Below are positions 44,980-54,166 of a stretch of 64,000 bases of DNA, in pieces. Every line of letters begins with the position of its first letter. The stretch's first letter is position 1. A program made the position numbers and the translations under genes. The DNA is from Clostridia bacterium. GTDB taxonomy: Bacteria; Bacillota; Clostridia; TANB77; CAG-508. The notes under the pieces are model-generated. The model was not told the DNA's origin and ran no database searches. It saw only the letters and a program-made list of their open reading frames with translations. The stretch is taken from contig JAFWHH010000009.1 in assembly GCA_017512025.1 (NCBI GenBank), positions 1-64,000 on the forward strand. Direction: 5' to 3'.

Positions 44980-45174
44980 TTAGTGTTTTGTAATCTTGTA
45001 TATTTTCTTGTCAATATCCTCAATCTTTTTATTTATATCACTAATACGATTATCACACAACTGAATTAATCTAATTTTTGTGTCTAAATCAATATCATCC
45101 ATACTAATCTCCTTATTGACAACCTTTTTTAATATCTCAAAATCATTTAGTTTTTGATTGTATGAAGTAACCAT
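44980..45174 (-). CDS. small helical protein
   Basis: A 64-residue, wholly helical protein (MVTSYNQKLNDFEILKKVVN), ending with a coiled-coil (NKKIEDIDKKIYKITK). GGAGGAG precedes the ATG. It lies between the sigma/alpha-CTD-like protein gene and the M23 gene with short gaps, so the three are probably one transcript. A partner or regulator of the upstream protein is possible. Confidence 0.6.
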   Translation of the reverse strand: MVTSYNQKLNDFEILKKVVNKEISMDDIDLDTKIRLIQLCDNRISDINKKIEDIDKKIYKITKH

Positions 45175-45189
45175 ATCTCCTCCTAAATA

Positions 45190-47343
45190 CTATATATCTC
45201 CAAAATCATCATCTGGATCAGCTTCTGTTTTATTTTGTCTTTCTTGTAATTTTGCCAGCATTTGTTCCTTCGTAGCTAGTGTTTGATATGAATCTCTTAA
45301 TGCTTCTATCTTACCTAATAGTTCATTATCGACATTCTTGGCACTTGTTTGTTCTACTTGCTTAATCTTACTTATAAGCATCCTATTAAGCTCATCCTTA
45401 ACTTTTTCATCAAGGCTAGACTCATTAATTAAATATGAAATGAACTCAATATTTGGTTTATTCATGTATGAGGCTGTTTTCATTAGACAGCGTTGCTCAT
45501 TCCATACAACAGGATATTCAAGACCCATACGCTCAAGCTCAGTCGTTACAAAGTCAAAATACGCCCCATATGTTTTTCTTAAGTAATTAATATCTCTATC
45601 TCTTAAACGATAAATATCTAATACTCTGTCGATTCCATGTGACTTTAATATTCTAATAACCTCATATGGTATTTCCATGATTTCTATAGAAGTATCATAA
45701 TCAAATGGATAACCCAATAAATCTATTTTAGTGCGAATGCTTTCAGCCAAATCCTCATTTGTTATTCGTATACCATGAGTGTTTTTAATAAAGTCAATAC
45801 GATCTTCTATCTCTATTTTAGAGCTATCAATTAAAAATCTTGTTCTTGCTCTATATCTAATTTGTTCCAAATATAATGCTAACTTTGCACTATCAATTTT
45901 ACTCATACGACATAGTATTTTTTCGTTTTTAATTTCTGTTTCTGGGCTCTTCTCCTCATCTTCAAGTACTAATCCAAGTCTTCTCATTAAAGTAGTTAAC
46001 TCTTCATATGATTTACCGCCCATGTATTTTATCTTTTTGTGTATTGGAGCATCACATGCTCTTGAAAATTCAATTATATCTCTGATATTACATGCTCTAT
46101 TCTTTGAAATACCATTTATTAGACATGTTCTCGTTCTTTTTGAAAGATTAAACTTACTAATATTCATTCTTCCAACAGTAAAATCTTGAAAATCAATATC
46201 TTCAAACCTATCTAACACATCGTCAAACTGCATTTTCATTTTTGCATTTACTATTGATCTTTCTTGCTCTAATGTAGCAATTTTATCTCTCAAATGTCTT
46301 GCAAATGACGCACAATATATGTCATCGCTTAGTCCTATGTCATCTGTCTTTACAGAATTTTTCGTTATGTTTAGATTTTCTTGTTGCATACCTGAGCCCC
46401 TAAGAACATCATTTTTTCTATAATAGTTAACTAAAAATCTACGAGTCTCACTGTCGTCAGATAAATAAACGATGTTATAAAGTTGTGACTTTCTTTGTGC
46501 AAGCTTAGAAATACCATAATCTAATATTTGTCTAACTCTAGAATTAGAAAGCTTCATTACCTTGCTTAACTGATCACTTGTCATTTTAGTGCCATTTAAA
46601 CCATATATATCACGTATTATTCTTCGTTCATTGGCAGTTAGTACGGTACGTGTCTTATCTAAATCAAAATCAATAAATCTATTCATTTCTGAAACAAGGT
46701 TTGTTCCATCAAATACAAAATATTGAACACCTAATACATCTCTTAAAAGTTCAACATAATTTCTGTCAGTCTCTCTTACTCCGTTTGCCCTACTTAGGTC
46801 AATTTCTGAAACAATAAAATTTGCAGTTCGAGGACATTTTCTTAAAACTTCTTTTTCTCTGCCTTGTTCAATCGCCTCTGAATAAATCTCTTTAAATCTT
46901 TGATAGCTTGTAAACTTTTTAAATATATAGCTCAAAACATTTTTATCAACACCTAAAGATAGTAATCTATCAAACTCTCTTTTTCTCTCATCAGATAGTC
47001 CAAAAGTTCTACCAATACCTGCTTGTCTTAATTGCTCAATTTGCTCTTCAGTAATGTCATATGTTGGTGTTGTATGTTTTCCATTTTTATGCTCATAAAA
47101 TCTGGTTCTAATAGCACGTAATGCAGAAAAATCTTTTTGGGCCTGCTCATATAAGCCTCTAATACGAGCTTTTTCTTTTTCATCACTCGTAATAAGGCTT
47201 ATCTTCTCATCAATACTTCTACCATTCTCATACCATAATTCAATATAGTCTCTTAAAAAGCTTAATAATCTCTCTACTTTTTTAGATGTATGGATTACAT
47301 TACTCCCCTTATTTTTACTACTATTTTTTCCTACTGATTTCAT
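45190..47343 (-). CDS. protein joining sigma region-4-like and alpha-CTD-like domains
   Basis: A 717-residue cytoplasmic, basic protein. Residues about 235-284 (LTANERRIIRDIYGLNGTKM, then SNSRVRQILDYGISKL) match the sigma-70 region 4 pattern, including the arrangement of LTxxERxIIRxxYGL and SxxRVRQI. Residues about 397-460 (NLSKRTRTCLINGI...YMGGKSYEELTTLMRRLGL) and 557-612 (EIPYEVIRILKSHGIDRVLD...YFDFVTTELERMGLEY) resemble the helix-hairpin-helix of the RNA polymerase alpha C-terminal domain. Real sigma factors carry region 2 before region 4; none is seen here. It could be a promoter-binding regulator. Domain calls are by pattern only. Confidence 0.55.
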   Translation of the reverse strand: MKSVGKNSSKNKGSNVIHTSKKVERLLSFLRDYIELWYENGRSIDEKISLITSDEKEKARIRGLYEQAQKDFSALRAIRTRFYEHKNGKHTTPTYDITEEQIEQLRQAGIGRTFGLSDERKREFDRLLSLGVDKNVLSYIFKKFTSYQRFKEIYSEAIEQGREKEVLRKCPRTANFIVSEIDLSRANGVRETDRNYVELLRDVLGVQYFVFDGTNLVSEMNRFIDFDLDKTRTVLTANERRIIRDIYGLNGTKMTSDQLSKVMKLSNSRVRQILDYGISKLAQRKSQLYNIVYLSDDSETRRFLVNYYRKNDVLRGSGMQQENLNITKNSVKTDDIGLSDDIYCASFARHLRDKIATLEQERSIVNAKMKMQFDDVLDRFEDIDFQDFTVGRMNISKFNLSKRTRTCLINGISKNRACNIRDIIEFSRACDAPIHKKIKYMGGKSYEELTTLMRRLGLVLEDEEKSPETEIKNEKILCRMSKIDSAKLALYLEQIRYRARTRFLIDSSKIEIEDRIDFIKNTHGIRITNEDLAESIRTKIDLLGYPFDYDTSIEIMEIPYEVIRILKSHGIDRVLDIYRLRDRDINYLRKTYGAYFDFVTTELERMGLEYPVVWNEQRCLMKTASYMNKPNIEFISYLINESSLDEKVKDELNRMLISKIKQVEQTSAKNVDNELLGKIEALRDSYQTLATKEQMLAKLQERQNKTEADPDDDFGDI

Positions 47344-47426
47344 TTACTATCCTCTTACAAAAAATTATGCCTTTATGTTAACACAGAAGTGCCCAAAAGT
47401 CAATAAAATCAAGGCTTAAAATAAAT

Positions 47427-47452
47427 AAAGCTACGATGTAATCGTAGCTTTA
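47427..47452 (-). terminator. terminator of the small protein at 47455
   Basis: Stem TAAAGCTACGAT/ATCGTAGCTTTA with a short loop, next to the stop codon. Confidence 0.7.
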
Positions 47453-47454
47453 TT

Positions 47455-47676
47455 TTATTTATGAAATAATCCTTTAATCTTTCCGATAATTCCGTTATCT
47501 GCACCTAATTTTGCTTTAACCATTTCGATAATATTGTTTATTTGGTCATCTGGTAAGTCCATTCCAACAACGCTTTCAACTGCTTCTACTGGATTAGCTT
47601 TGAACTTGTTAGCAAAATCTCCATCGTTTTTTACTTTATTAACAATTTCTTCTACTTTTTTCTTAATTTCTTCCAT
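47455..47676 (-). CDS. small helical protein common in Clostridia
   Basis: A 73-residue protein (MEEIKKKVEEIVNKVKNDGD) with a helical start, a KANPVEAVESVVGMDLPDDQ segment and an IIGKIKGLFHK tail. Small proteins of this pattern (ANPVEALE..DLPDDQI) are often seen beside housekeeping genes of Clostridia and resemble Nif11-type leader sequences. No modification enzyme is near, so a RiPP role is unlikely. Function unknown. GGGAGG precedes the ATG. Confidence 0.68.
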   Translation of the reverse strand: MEEIKKKVEEIVNKVKNDGDFANKFKANPVEAVESVVGMDLPDDQINNIIEMVKAKLGADNGIIGKIKGLFHK

Positions 47677-47772
47677 AACAGAATACCTCCCTTTATTAAG
47701 ATACTCACATTATATATATCTAGTAAAAAAATGTCAATAATACCTATTTTTAAAACAAAATCATATATAACG

Positions 47773-47807
47773 GCAGACCGCCCGTGTTATTCACACGAGC
47801 GGTCTAC
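47773..47807 (-). terminator. terminal hairpin of unit 10
   Basis: Very stable stem GTAGACCGCTCGTGT/ACACGGGCGGTCTGC with a short loop. Few Us follow, so it may be a stability element. Confidence 0.55.
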
Positions 47808-47827
47808 CTCCCTCTCAAATTTTCCGA

Positions 47828-48703
47828 TTACTGTTTGGTGCGGAGCTTGATATCATGACCATGCTCCAGCCCCTTCTCCATCAGCTTCGGATTTCTCTTC
47901 CGGACGGACGGTTTCACGTCAACGTATCTCACCGTGCCATCCTTGGAAACGATACGTCTCTTGTGTCCTCTAGCTATCCACTCCTCCGTATGTCCGGTAT
48001 AGATGCGCTTCTCACGCTCTTCATCCGGCTTCTGCCCTTCCTCTTCAGCATTTGGCTTCGTTTCAGTAGCATCATACGTAACAGTGATACGCTTGGGAAC
48101 ATATGTCGTTGCTCTCACGGTTTTCTTCTGGGGCTTTTTCTTCCCCTTCTTAGCAGGCTTACCCGGTTCCACATGCGTATCAGTTTTCTTCACGACATAC
48201 TGCGGATTGTTCAGATTTTTCTGCATAAAGAAGATAACATAGTGTACAACATCGCTGATATAAGTTACAACAAAGCTCTCCTCAGAAGTTACATAATCCA
48301 TAAGACCACCCTCACGGTGAACGGAATACGACTCCATATAGTAGCCCTGCTCAACCTTCTTCATCGGCTTAGAATTGTCCAAGACCTCAGTCCACAGCAC
48401 ACGATCACCGACAGTCTTCTGGTACATATCAACCTGGATGAACTTGCCATCACAAATTGCACGAACCAAAAAGATCATCACATCCCTCTTCGTCGGACTG
48501 CCTTCGATGTCATTCACGACAGCAATAGCAAACCGGTTAGAAAAGAGTGTTATCGGCTGACCATCATAGTGCTCGTTGTAGAAGTCACGGAGAAAATCCA
48601 AGTCACTGTCAGCGATTTTCACGACGTCGCCCCGCTGCACCGTAGCCATCGGCACATTGGAGCTTTTGAGCTCAGTGAGTTCAAAGGGAAAATGTTTCTG
48701 CAT
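47828..48703 (-). CDS. hypothetical protein (GC-rich unit 10)
   Basis: A 291-residue protein, the largest of the GC-rich units and about half G+C by eye. Residues 1-175 read as a compact alpha/beta domain (PFELTELKSSNVPMATVQRG, FAIAVVNDIEGS); a Lys/Pro-rich linker (residues 176-230) leads to a basic C-terminal piece, HTEEWIARGHKRRIVSKDG. The tail could bind nucleic acid or a partner protein. No family is recognised. A GGAGG site precedes the ATG. It lies among AT-rich native genes on both sides. Confidence 0.7.
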   Translation of the reverse strand: MQKHFPFELTELKSSNVPMATVQRGDVVKIADSDLDFLRDFYNEHYDGQPITLFSNRFAIAVVNDIEGSPTKRDVMIFLVRAICDGKFIQVDMYQKTVGDRVLWTEVLDNSKPMKKVEQGYYMESYSVHREGGLMDYVTSEESFVVTYISDVVHYVIFFMQKNLNNPQYVVKKTDTHVEPGKPAKKGKKKPQKKTVRATTYVPKRITVTYDATETKPNAEEEGQKPDEEREKRIYTGHTEEWIARGHKRRIVSKDGTVRYVDVKPSVRKRNPKLMEKGLEHGHDIKLRTKQ

Positions 48704-48753
48704 AAAAATAACCTCCTTGCAGATATAAAAAGTTGTTTTAACGGCTGAACTTT

Positions 48754-48782
48754 ATTATACCATACAAAGAGTTTTTTGTAAA
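48754..48782 (-). promoter_or_regulatory. promoter of unit 10
   Basis: -35 TTTACA (48777-48782), 17 bp, -10 TATAAT (48754-48759). Confidence 0.75.
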
Positions 48783-48797
48783 ATTATGTAAATTATA

Positions 48798-49595
48798 TTA
48801 CTTGTTCCATGGACTATTCGGAGAAGGATCTGTTGGATCCCAGTTTCTACATTCTTCATTATCAGAAATCTTTGGCATAGATGGTTTTCCAAGTGGTCCT
48901 GGATTAGAATCAGCATAGAACTCAACTGGTGTACCAGACTCGCAATTATCAAATATCCACTTGCAATCTCTTACACACAATCTAACACATCCAAGAGATG
49001 CAGTTGTTCCTAATTTATCAAACTCCCAATATTCAAGAGTATCTTCACTTTCTTCAACATAAGGAACTGAATGGAACATTATACCACCTTTAATTCTTGT
49101 TGAATATCTACCAAATGTACCACCTTCAAGATATCCCCATTCATAACCTGGAGAAGTCTTATACACACCACTCTTTGGAGTAGCTGTACCACAGCTACAT
49201 ATCATAGCCTTAGTTGGTACTGTATAATATCCATCATCATCTTTTTCATATATTGTAACGCAGTTTTCTTGATAATTAACCTTTATATAATATTTCGTAT
49301 TACCAGTTGGAGCTTTATTTTCTTCTTTTTTTTCCTCTTTCTTTTCTTCCTTCTTATCTTCTTGTTTGCTTTCTTCCTTAGTTACTTCTTGCTCTTTTAC
49401 TTTATTGTTTTCTGCAACATTATCTGCAGTATTATTCTCCTCAGCAATCTCGTTATTTCCAACATTACTTGTCGTTGTTACAACATCTTGAGAAGTAGCT
49501 GTTGTAGTACTTTTATTTTTTAAATTACACCCAATAATTAGAATTGCCATTATAGCCAAAAAAGCTATACAACCCATTATAAACTTCTTATTCAT
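48798..49595 (-). CDS. L,D-transpeptidase lipoprotein (YkuD-like)
   Basis: A 265-residue lipoprotein with lipobox LIIGC (Cys23), a low-complexity Asn/Glu/Lys linker (residues 30-95) and a YkuD-type catalytic domain. The motif is complete: MFHSVPY for the histidine and LGTTASLGCVRL for the catalytic Cys. These enzymes form 3-3 cross-links in peptidoglycan or attach proteins to it, outside the cytoplasmic membrane. A Pro/Asn-rich tail follows. It is a separate single-gene transcript. Confidence 0.88.
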   Translation of the reverse strand: MNKKFIMGCIAFLAIMAILIIGCNLKNKSTTTATSQDVVTTTSNVGNNEIAEENNTADNVAENNKVKEQEVTKEESKQEDKKEEKKEEKKEENKAPTGNTKYYIKVNYQENCVTIYEKDDDGYYTVPTKAMICSCGTATPKSGVYKTSPGYEWGYLEGGTFGRYSTRIKGGIMFHSVPYVEESEDTLEYWEFDKLGTTASLGCVRLCVRDCKWIFDNCESGTPVEFYADSNPGPLGKPSMPKISDNEECRNWDPTDPSPNSPWNK

Positions 49596-49666
49596 GTTTT
49601 TTCTCCTTAAATCTATTACTAAATTATTATAACATACCTCATATAAAAAACACCACCCTATTCCTC

Positions 49667-49699
49667 AAAAAGGCACGAAGTTAAATCTTCGTGCCTTTT
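49667..49699. terminator. terminator between ldt-like gene and clpC
   Basis: Stem AAAAAGGCACGAAG/CTTCGTGCCTTTT, with T-rich sequence at both sides; ends the clp operon on the minus strand. Confidence 0.85.
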
Positions 49700-49722
49700 A
49701 TTTTTACTAAAATACATTAGTT

Positions 49723-52176
49723 TTATTTACTTTGAACTACAATCTTATCATCTTTAGCTGTTATTGTTGCCTTTTTACCAGCTACAATATTACCATCAAG
49801 TATTTCTTCTGCTATTCTATCTTCTATCATATTTTGAATAGCACGTCTTAATGGTCTTGCACCATAGTTGTCATCTACACCTGATTTAGCTATTAAGTCC
49901 TTTGCCTTTTCATCTATCTCTATTTCAATATTTTGATCTTTCATTCTCTTTTCTACTTTCTTAAGCATAATATCAATTATCTTAGAAATGTCATCGCTAT
50001 TTAATTTATGGAATACTATTGTTTCGTCTATACGATTTAAGAATTCTGGTTTAAATTGTTTCTTAAGCTCTGCTAATACTTCTTTCTTAGTATCTTCATA
50101 GTCTTTAATATTAGCTTTATCCTTATCTTTATCATCAACATTAAATCCAAGTGCTTTCTTATCAGCAAGTAGTCTTGCACCAACATTAGATGTCATGATT
50201 ATAACTGTATTTTTAAAGTTAACTGTTCTACCTTGGCTATCTGTTAATCTACCATCATCTAGTATTTGTAGAAGCATATTCATTACGTCTGGATGAGCTT
50301 TTTCAATTTCATCAAATAATATAACTGAATATGGTTTTCTTCTTACTTTCTCTGTAAGTTGACCGGCTTCATCAAATCCGACATATCCTGGAGGAGCACC
50401 TATTAGTTTACTTACTGTATGTGACTCCATATATTCAGACATATCAATTCTTATCATAGCATCTTCATTACCAAATAATGTTTCAGCCAATGCTTTTGAT
50501 AACTCTGTTTTACCAACACCAGTTTGTCCTAAAAATAGGAATGAACCAATTGGTCTATTTGGATCTTTAAGTCCAAGTCTACCTCTTCTAATTGCTTTAG
50601 CAACTGCAGAAACTGCTTCATCTTGACCAATAACTCTTTCATGAAGAGTTTGCTCTAAGTTCTTTAATTTATCATTCTCATCTTGAGTTAATCTCTTAAC
50701 TGGAATATTAGTCCAGCTAGAAATTACTTCTGCAATATCATCTTCTTTTAATGTAAGTACTGCTTTACTATTTTTATTTTCCCATTTCTTTTTATCTTTT
50801 TCTAACTTATCTTTAAGCTCACGCTCTTTGTCTCTTATAGAAGCAGCTTTTTCAAAGTCTTGAACTCTAACAGCTTCCTCTTTTTCTTTAGCTAAGTTCT
50901 CAACTTGCTCTTCAATTTCTCTTATTTTATCTGGTACAGTATAAGTTTTCATTTTAATTCTAGAAGCAGCCTCATCAACTAAGTCAATTGCTTTATCTGG
51001 TAAGTATCTGTCTGTTATATATCTAACTGATAATTTAACAGCTGATTCAATTGCTTCATCAGTAATTTGAACATTGTGATGTGCTTCATACTTATCTCTA
51101 ATACCTTGTAATATTTTAACTGTATCTTCTGGAGATGGCTCTAGCACAGTAACTGGACTAAATCTTCTCTCTAATGCACTATCCTTTTCAATATACTTTC
51201 TATATTCATTTAATGTAGTAGCACCAATTAATTGTATTTCTCCCCTTGCAAGAAGTGGTTTTAGAATATTTGCTGCATCTACAGCACCTTCTGCAGAGCC
51301 TGCACCAACTATTGTATGAATCTCATCAATGAATAAAATGACATCTCCTGCCTTTTTAACTTCATTTAGACATTTCTTTATACGCTCTTCAAAATCACCT
51401 CTATATTTAGCTCCTGCAATCATGCTAGACATATCTAAAGATACTACTCTTTTGCCTTTAAGCATTTCAGGAACATCTTCGGCAATAATCTTTTCAGCTA
51501 ATCCTTCAACAACTGCTGTTTTACCCACACCCGGTTCACCAATTAAACAAGGATTGTTTTTAGACCTTCTAGAAAGTATTTGAATAACTCTATCTATTTC
51601 TTCTTTTCTACCAATAACTGGATCAAGCTTACCATCAACAGCTCTCTTAGTTAAATCAGTACCATATTGATTTAATGTTGGTGTTGAATTGTAGCTACCT
51701 CTTGATGAAGAGCTATTTGGTTTTGCTGACTCTGTATCATCATCTTCCTCTTTCATAACTTTAACAAGCTCATTATAAAGCTTTTGAGAGTTAATATCTG
51801 AGTCTAAAAGTATTCTAACAGCAATACTATCTCCTTCTACCATGATACCAATTAATAAGTGCTCTGTTCCAATAAAGTCATTGCCCATCTTTTTAGCCTC
51901 TAAGAATGCATTTTCAATAACTCTCTTAGTTCTTGGAGTAAATCCAGCTGGTTTATCTATAGCCTCTCCTCTACCAATTAATTCATCTATTTCGTCTAAT
52001 ACTTTTTCAGAAGTAAGACCTTGATCTTGTAAAACTTTTGAAGCAAGACCAGAGCCCTCTTCAATTAATCCATATAATAAGTGCTCTGTTCCAATATAAT
52101 TATGGCCAAGCTCAGCTGCTATATCACTTGCAATATTAATAGCTTTCTCAGCTCTATTTGTAAATTTATACATCAT
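49723..52176 (-). CDS. clpC: Clp ATPase, protease-associated unfoldase
   Basis: An 817-residue HSP100 unfoldase that feeds arginine-phosphorylated and other proteins to ClpP. Two N-domain repeats (KFTNRAEKAINIASDIAAEL; FIGTEHLLIGIM), AAA module 1 with GEPGVGKTAVVEG, a UVR-type middle region (FEKAASIRDKERELKDKLEK), AAA module 2 with GQTGVGKTELSKAL. It is the last gene of the CtsR-controlled operon. The second in-frame ATG (MMYKF) is preferred since GGAGG lies only one base from the first. Confidence 0.95.
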   Translation of the reverse strand: MMYKFTNRAEKAINIASDIAAELGHNYIGTEHLLYGLIEEGSGLASKVLQDQGLTSEKVLDEIDELIGRGEAIDKPAGFTPRTKRVIENAFLEAKKMGNDFIGTEHLLIGIMVEGDSIAVRILLDSDINSQKLYNELVKVMKEEDDDTESAKPNSSSSRGSYNSTPTLNQYGTDLTKRAVDGKLDPVIGRKEEIDRVIQILSRRSKNNPCLIGEPGVGKTAVVEGLAEKIIAEDVPEMLKGKRVVSLDMSSMIAGAKYRGDFEERIKKCLNEVKKAGDVILFIDEIHTIVGAGSAEGAVDAANILKPLLARGEIQLIGATTLNEYRKYIEKDSALERRFSPVTVLEPSPEDTVKILQGIRDKYEAHHNVQITDEAIESAVKLSVRYITDRYLPDKAIDLVDEAASRIKMKTYTVPDKIREIEEQVENLAKEKEEAVRVQDFEKAASIRDKERELKDKLEKDKKKWENKNSKAVLTLKEDDIAEVISSWTNIPVKRLTQDENDKLKNLEQTLHERVIGQDEAVSAVAKAIRRGRLGLKDPNRPIGSFLFLGQTGVGKTELSKALAETLFGNEDAMIRIDMSEYMESHTVSKLIGAPPGYVGFDEAGQLTEKVRRKPYSVILFDEIEKAHPDVMNMLLQILDDGRLTDSQGRTVNFKNTVIIMTSNVGARLLADKKALGFNVDDKDKDKANIKDYEDTKKEVLAELKKQFKPEFLNRIDETIVFHKLNSDDISKIIDIMLKKVEKRMKDQNIEIEIDEKAKDLIAKSGVDDNYGARPLRRAIQNMIEDRIAEEILDGNIVAGKKATITAKDDKIVVQSK

Positions 52177-52212
52177 CTTAAACATCCCTCCTTTGACTAA
52201 ACAAAAAATATT

Positions 52213-53235
52213 TTAATTATCATTCTTAATCAAATTCTTTATTACTTCACAACGCTTGATATCCCTATCATAAGCATTTAGTTCGTCTCCTAGCATTTTT
52301 TGTAAGTTACCAACTTGTGTATATAGCTCTAGCTTCTTTACCTTTGTATCGTCAAGCTCAGTGATAATTCCAAGATCAACACCAAGCTTTACATCAGATA
52401 AAAGTGCTCTACACTCATCAGATGTCATCTTTCTGCTATTTGTAAGTAATCCATATGATCGATATACTCTATCTTCTAGCTCTATTGGTTTCTTTTCTAA
52501 GTTTTTTCTAGCTAGACGCTCTTGCTCTATTATCTTATCTGTAACAGCTTTAACATTCTTCATTATTTCTTTCTCAGTAAGACCTAATGATTGATTATTA
52601 AATATTTGATATATATTACCTTTGCTTTCAGATCCTTCTCCGTATATACCTCTAATATTCATACCAAAGCTGTTAACAGCACTAAGTACTTTTGATATAT
52701 TACCTGTTATAGCTAATGCTGGTAAATGAACCATAATTGATATTCTAAGACCAGTTCCAACATTAGTTGGACATGCTGTTAAATAACCAAAATCTTTGCT
52801 ATAAGCATAATCTACAAGTGTACTTAATTTATCATCTATTTCAGTAATTAAACCAACTAGATTTTCAATCTCAAGGCCACTGCTAAATACTTGTAATCTT
52901 AAATGATCCTCTTCATTAACCATAATACAAATATTTTCGTCATCATTAATTAAAATAGCCTGATTCTTCACGTCCCTCATGGCAAAATCTGGACTAATTA
53001 AATGCTTTTCCATAAGACTAACCTTTGTTATATAGTCTATGTTTTCCATCTTTAAAAACTTTAACCCATATCCAAGACTTGGAGTTATTTCCTCAATTTT
53101 ATCAAGTACTTTTTTAGACTCGTCTTTAACATAGCTATTTTTAAAATTAAATTCCGCAAGGTTTCTAGCAAGCCTAGCTCTTGAACTAATTACAATATCT
53201 GAATCTTTACCTGTTTGTAAATACCAATTTGACAT
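52213..53235 (-). CDS. mcsB: protein arginine kinase
   Basis: A 340-residue McsB that phosphorylates arginine residues to mark proteins for ClpC-ClpP, including CtsR. It has the phosphagen-kinase-like core: DIVISSRARLARNL, LEIENLVGLITEIDDKLS, ACPTNVGTGLRISIMVHLPA, and the C-terminal ITELDDTKVKKLELYTQVGNLQ. The start at ATGTCAAATTGG follows TAGGAGG. It is usually next to mcsA; here a TIGR04076-like gene lies between them. Confidence 0.94.
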   Translation of the reverse strand: MSNWYLQTGKDSDIVISSRARLARNLAEFNFKNSYVKDESKKVLDKIEEITPSLGYGLKFLKMENIDYITKVSLMEKHLISPDFAMRDVKNQAILINDDENICIMVNEEDHLRLQVFSSGLEIENLVGLITEIDDKLSTLVDYAYSKDFGYLTACPTNVGTGLRISIMVHLPALAITGNISKVLSAVNSFGMNIRGIYGEGSESKGNIYQIFNNQSLGLTEKEIMKNVKAVTDKIIEQERLARKNLEKKPIELEDRVYRSYGLLTNSRKMTSDECRALLSDVKLGVDLGIITELDDTKVKKLELYTQVGNLQKMLGDELNAYDRDIKRCEVIKNLIKNDN

Positions 53236-53254
53236 ACTATTACCTCCTAATATT

Positions 53255-53518
53255 TTATTCAATTACCTCAATGTGTAAATGAACTCTACCTTGATCTGGA
53301 CAGATTACATCTGTCTCTTTACCTCTTGTACCATCTGGCCTATCATCTTCTGCACCATTTAATAATGCCCATACATATGGGTATGCATAATGCCATAATT
53401 CCATACACATTTCTGGACATACTGTTCTATCTTCATCAATAATGAATTCATCACCTGCTTTGTGGAATCCACTTCTACATCTACTTTCAGTAACTGTTAT
53501 TTTAACTTTTCTTCCCAT
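53255..53518 (-). CDS. TIGR04076-like small protein inside the clp operon
   Basis: An 87-residue protein (MGRKVKITVTESRCRSGFHK) with the pattern GDEF..DxxTVCPxMCxxLWHxAYPYVWALLNG and a C-terminal beta strand with CPDQGRVHLHIEV. It matches the TIGR04076 family, small proteins of unknown function with conserved cysteines (Cys13, 33, 37 and 73). It sits between mcsA and mcsB, where usually no gene is found, with close spacing on both sides. A role in redox or metal sensing within protein quality control is only a guess. Confidence 0.78.
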   Translation of the reverse strand: MGRKVKITVTESRCRSGFHKAGDEFIIDEDRTVCPEMCMELWHYAYPYVWALLNGAEDDRPDGTRGKETDVICPDQGRVHLHIEVIE

Positions 53519-53553
53519 ATAAACTCCTTATTTCTTATTGATAGTATCTAATA

Positions 53554-54135
53554 CTATTTATTTTTCTTTTCCTCTAATTTTTTAATCTCGTCTCTAATTT
53601 TAGCTGCATCTTCGTAACGCTCTTCTTTTATTGCAAGCTTAATATCATTATTAAGTTTATCAATTTGTTCCATAGTCTTATCAACTAGTGGTTTATTCTC
53701 TACTTTAACATCATTTTTGTTTTCTTTTTCATCCTTTTCAGTAAGCTTAGATGTCTTTTCAGCTAATCTTTGAGGAGCTCTTCCTCTATGTTTAGCAGAG
53801 CCATGTAAATTCTTTAGTACTGATTCAATTCTATCAGCAAAAGTTTCATAGCAATCTCCACATCCAAATTTTCCATTCTTAGCAAATTCATCATATGTTA
53901 AACCGCATTTTGGACATTTAGTAATCATATTACTTGAGAAGCTTGGTAATAAGCTATCCTCTTCGAAGAAATCACCTAAAAAATTAGAAAAACTAATAGG
54001 CATGCTGAAATCCATTTCATCTATGCCCAGTTTTTTAGCGCATTCATCGCATAAATTGTATTCTGTCTTATCTCCATTAATAACATGAGTATAATGTACA
54101 TTTGCTTCATTCTTACCACAATTTGAACATAACAT
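53554..54135 (-). CDS. mcsA: McsA, activator of the McsB kinase
   Basis: A 193-residue zinc protein. Four CxxC pairs lie at MLCSNCGKNEAN, LCDECAKKLG, KCPKCGLTYDE and GCGDCYETF, followed by a C-terminal UVR motif (LAIKEERYEDAAKIRDEIKK). McsA binds zinc or cadmium and switches on McsB. The ATG at MLCSNC is chosen: GGAGG lies nine bases upstream, while an earlier ATG would touch it. Confidence 0.94.
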   Translation of the reverse strand: MLCSNCGKNEANVHYTHVINGDKTEYNLCDECAKKLGIDEMDFSMPISFSNFLGDFFEEDSLLPSFSSNMITKCPKCGLTYDEFAKNGKFGCGDCYETFADRIESVLKNLHGSAKHRGRAPQRLAEKTSKLTEKDEKENKNDVKVENKPLVDKTMEQIDKLNNDIKLAIKEERYEDAAKIRDEIKKLEEKKNK

Positions 54136-54166
54136 ATAAATCATCCTCCTTATATTACATCCTAAA

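Noticed and set aside
47455..47676. A RiPP precursor (Nif11-like leader)
   Set aside because: No modification enzyme, transporter with peptidase domain, or core region rich in Cys/Ser/Thr is present; similar proteins occur widely without such genes.
47855..48748. A 297-codon plus-strand frame opposite unit 10
   Set aside because: It is a long antisense shadow caused by high G+C; promoter, GGAGG and terminator all support the minus strand.
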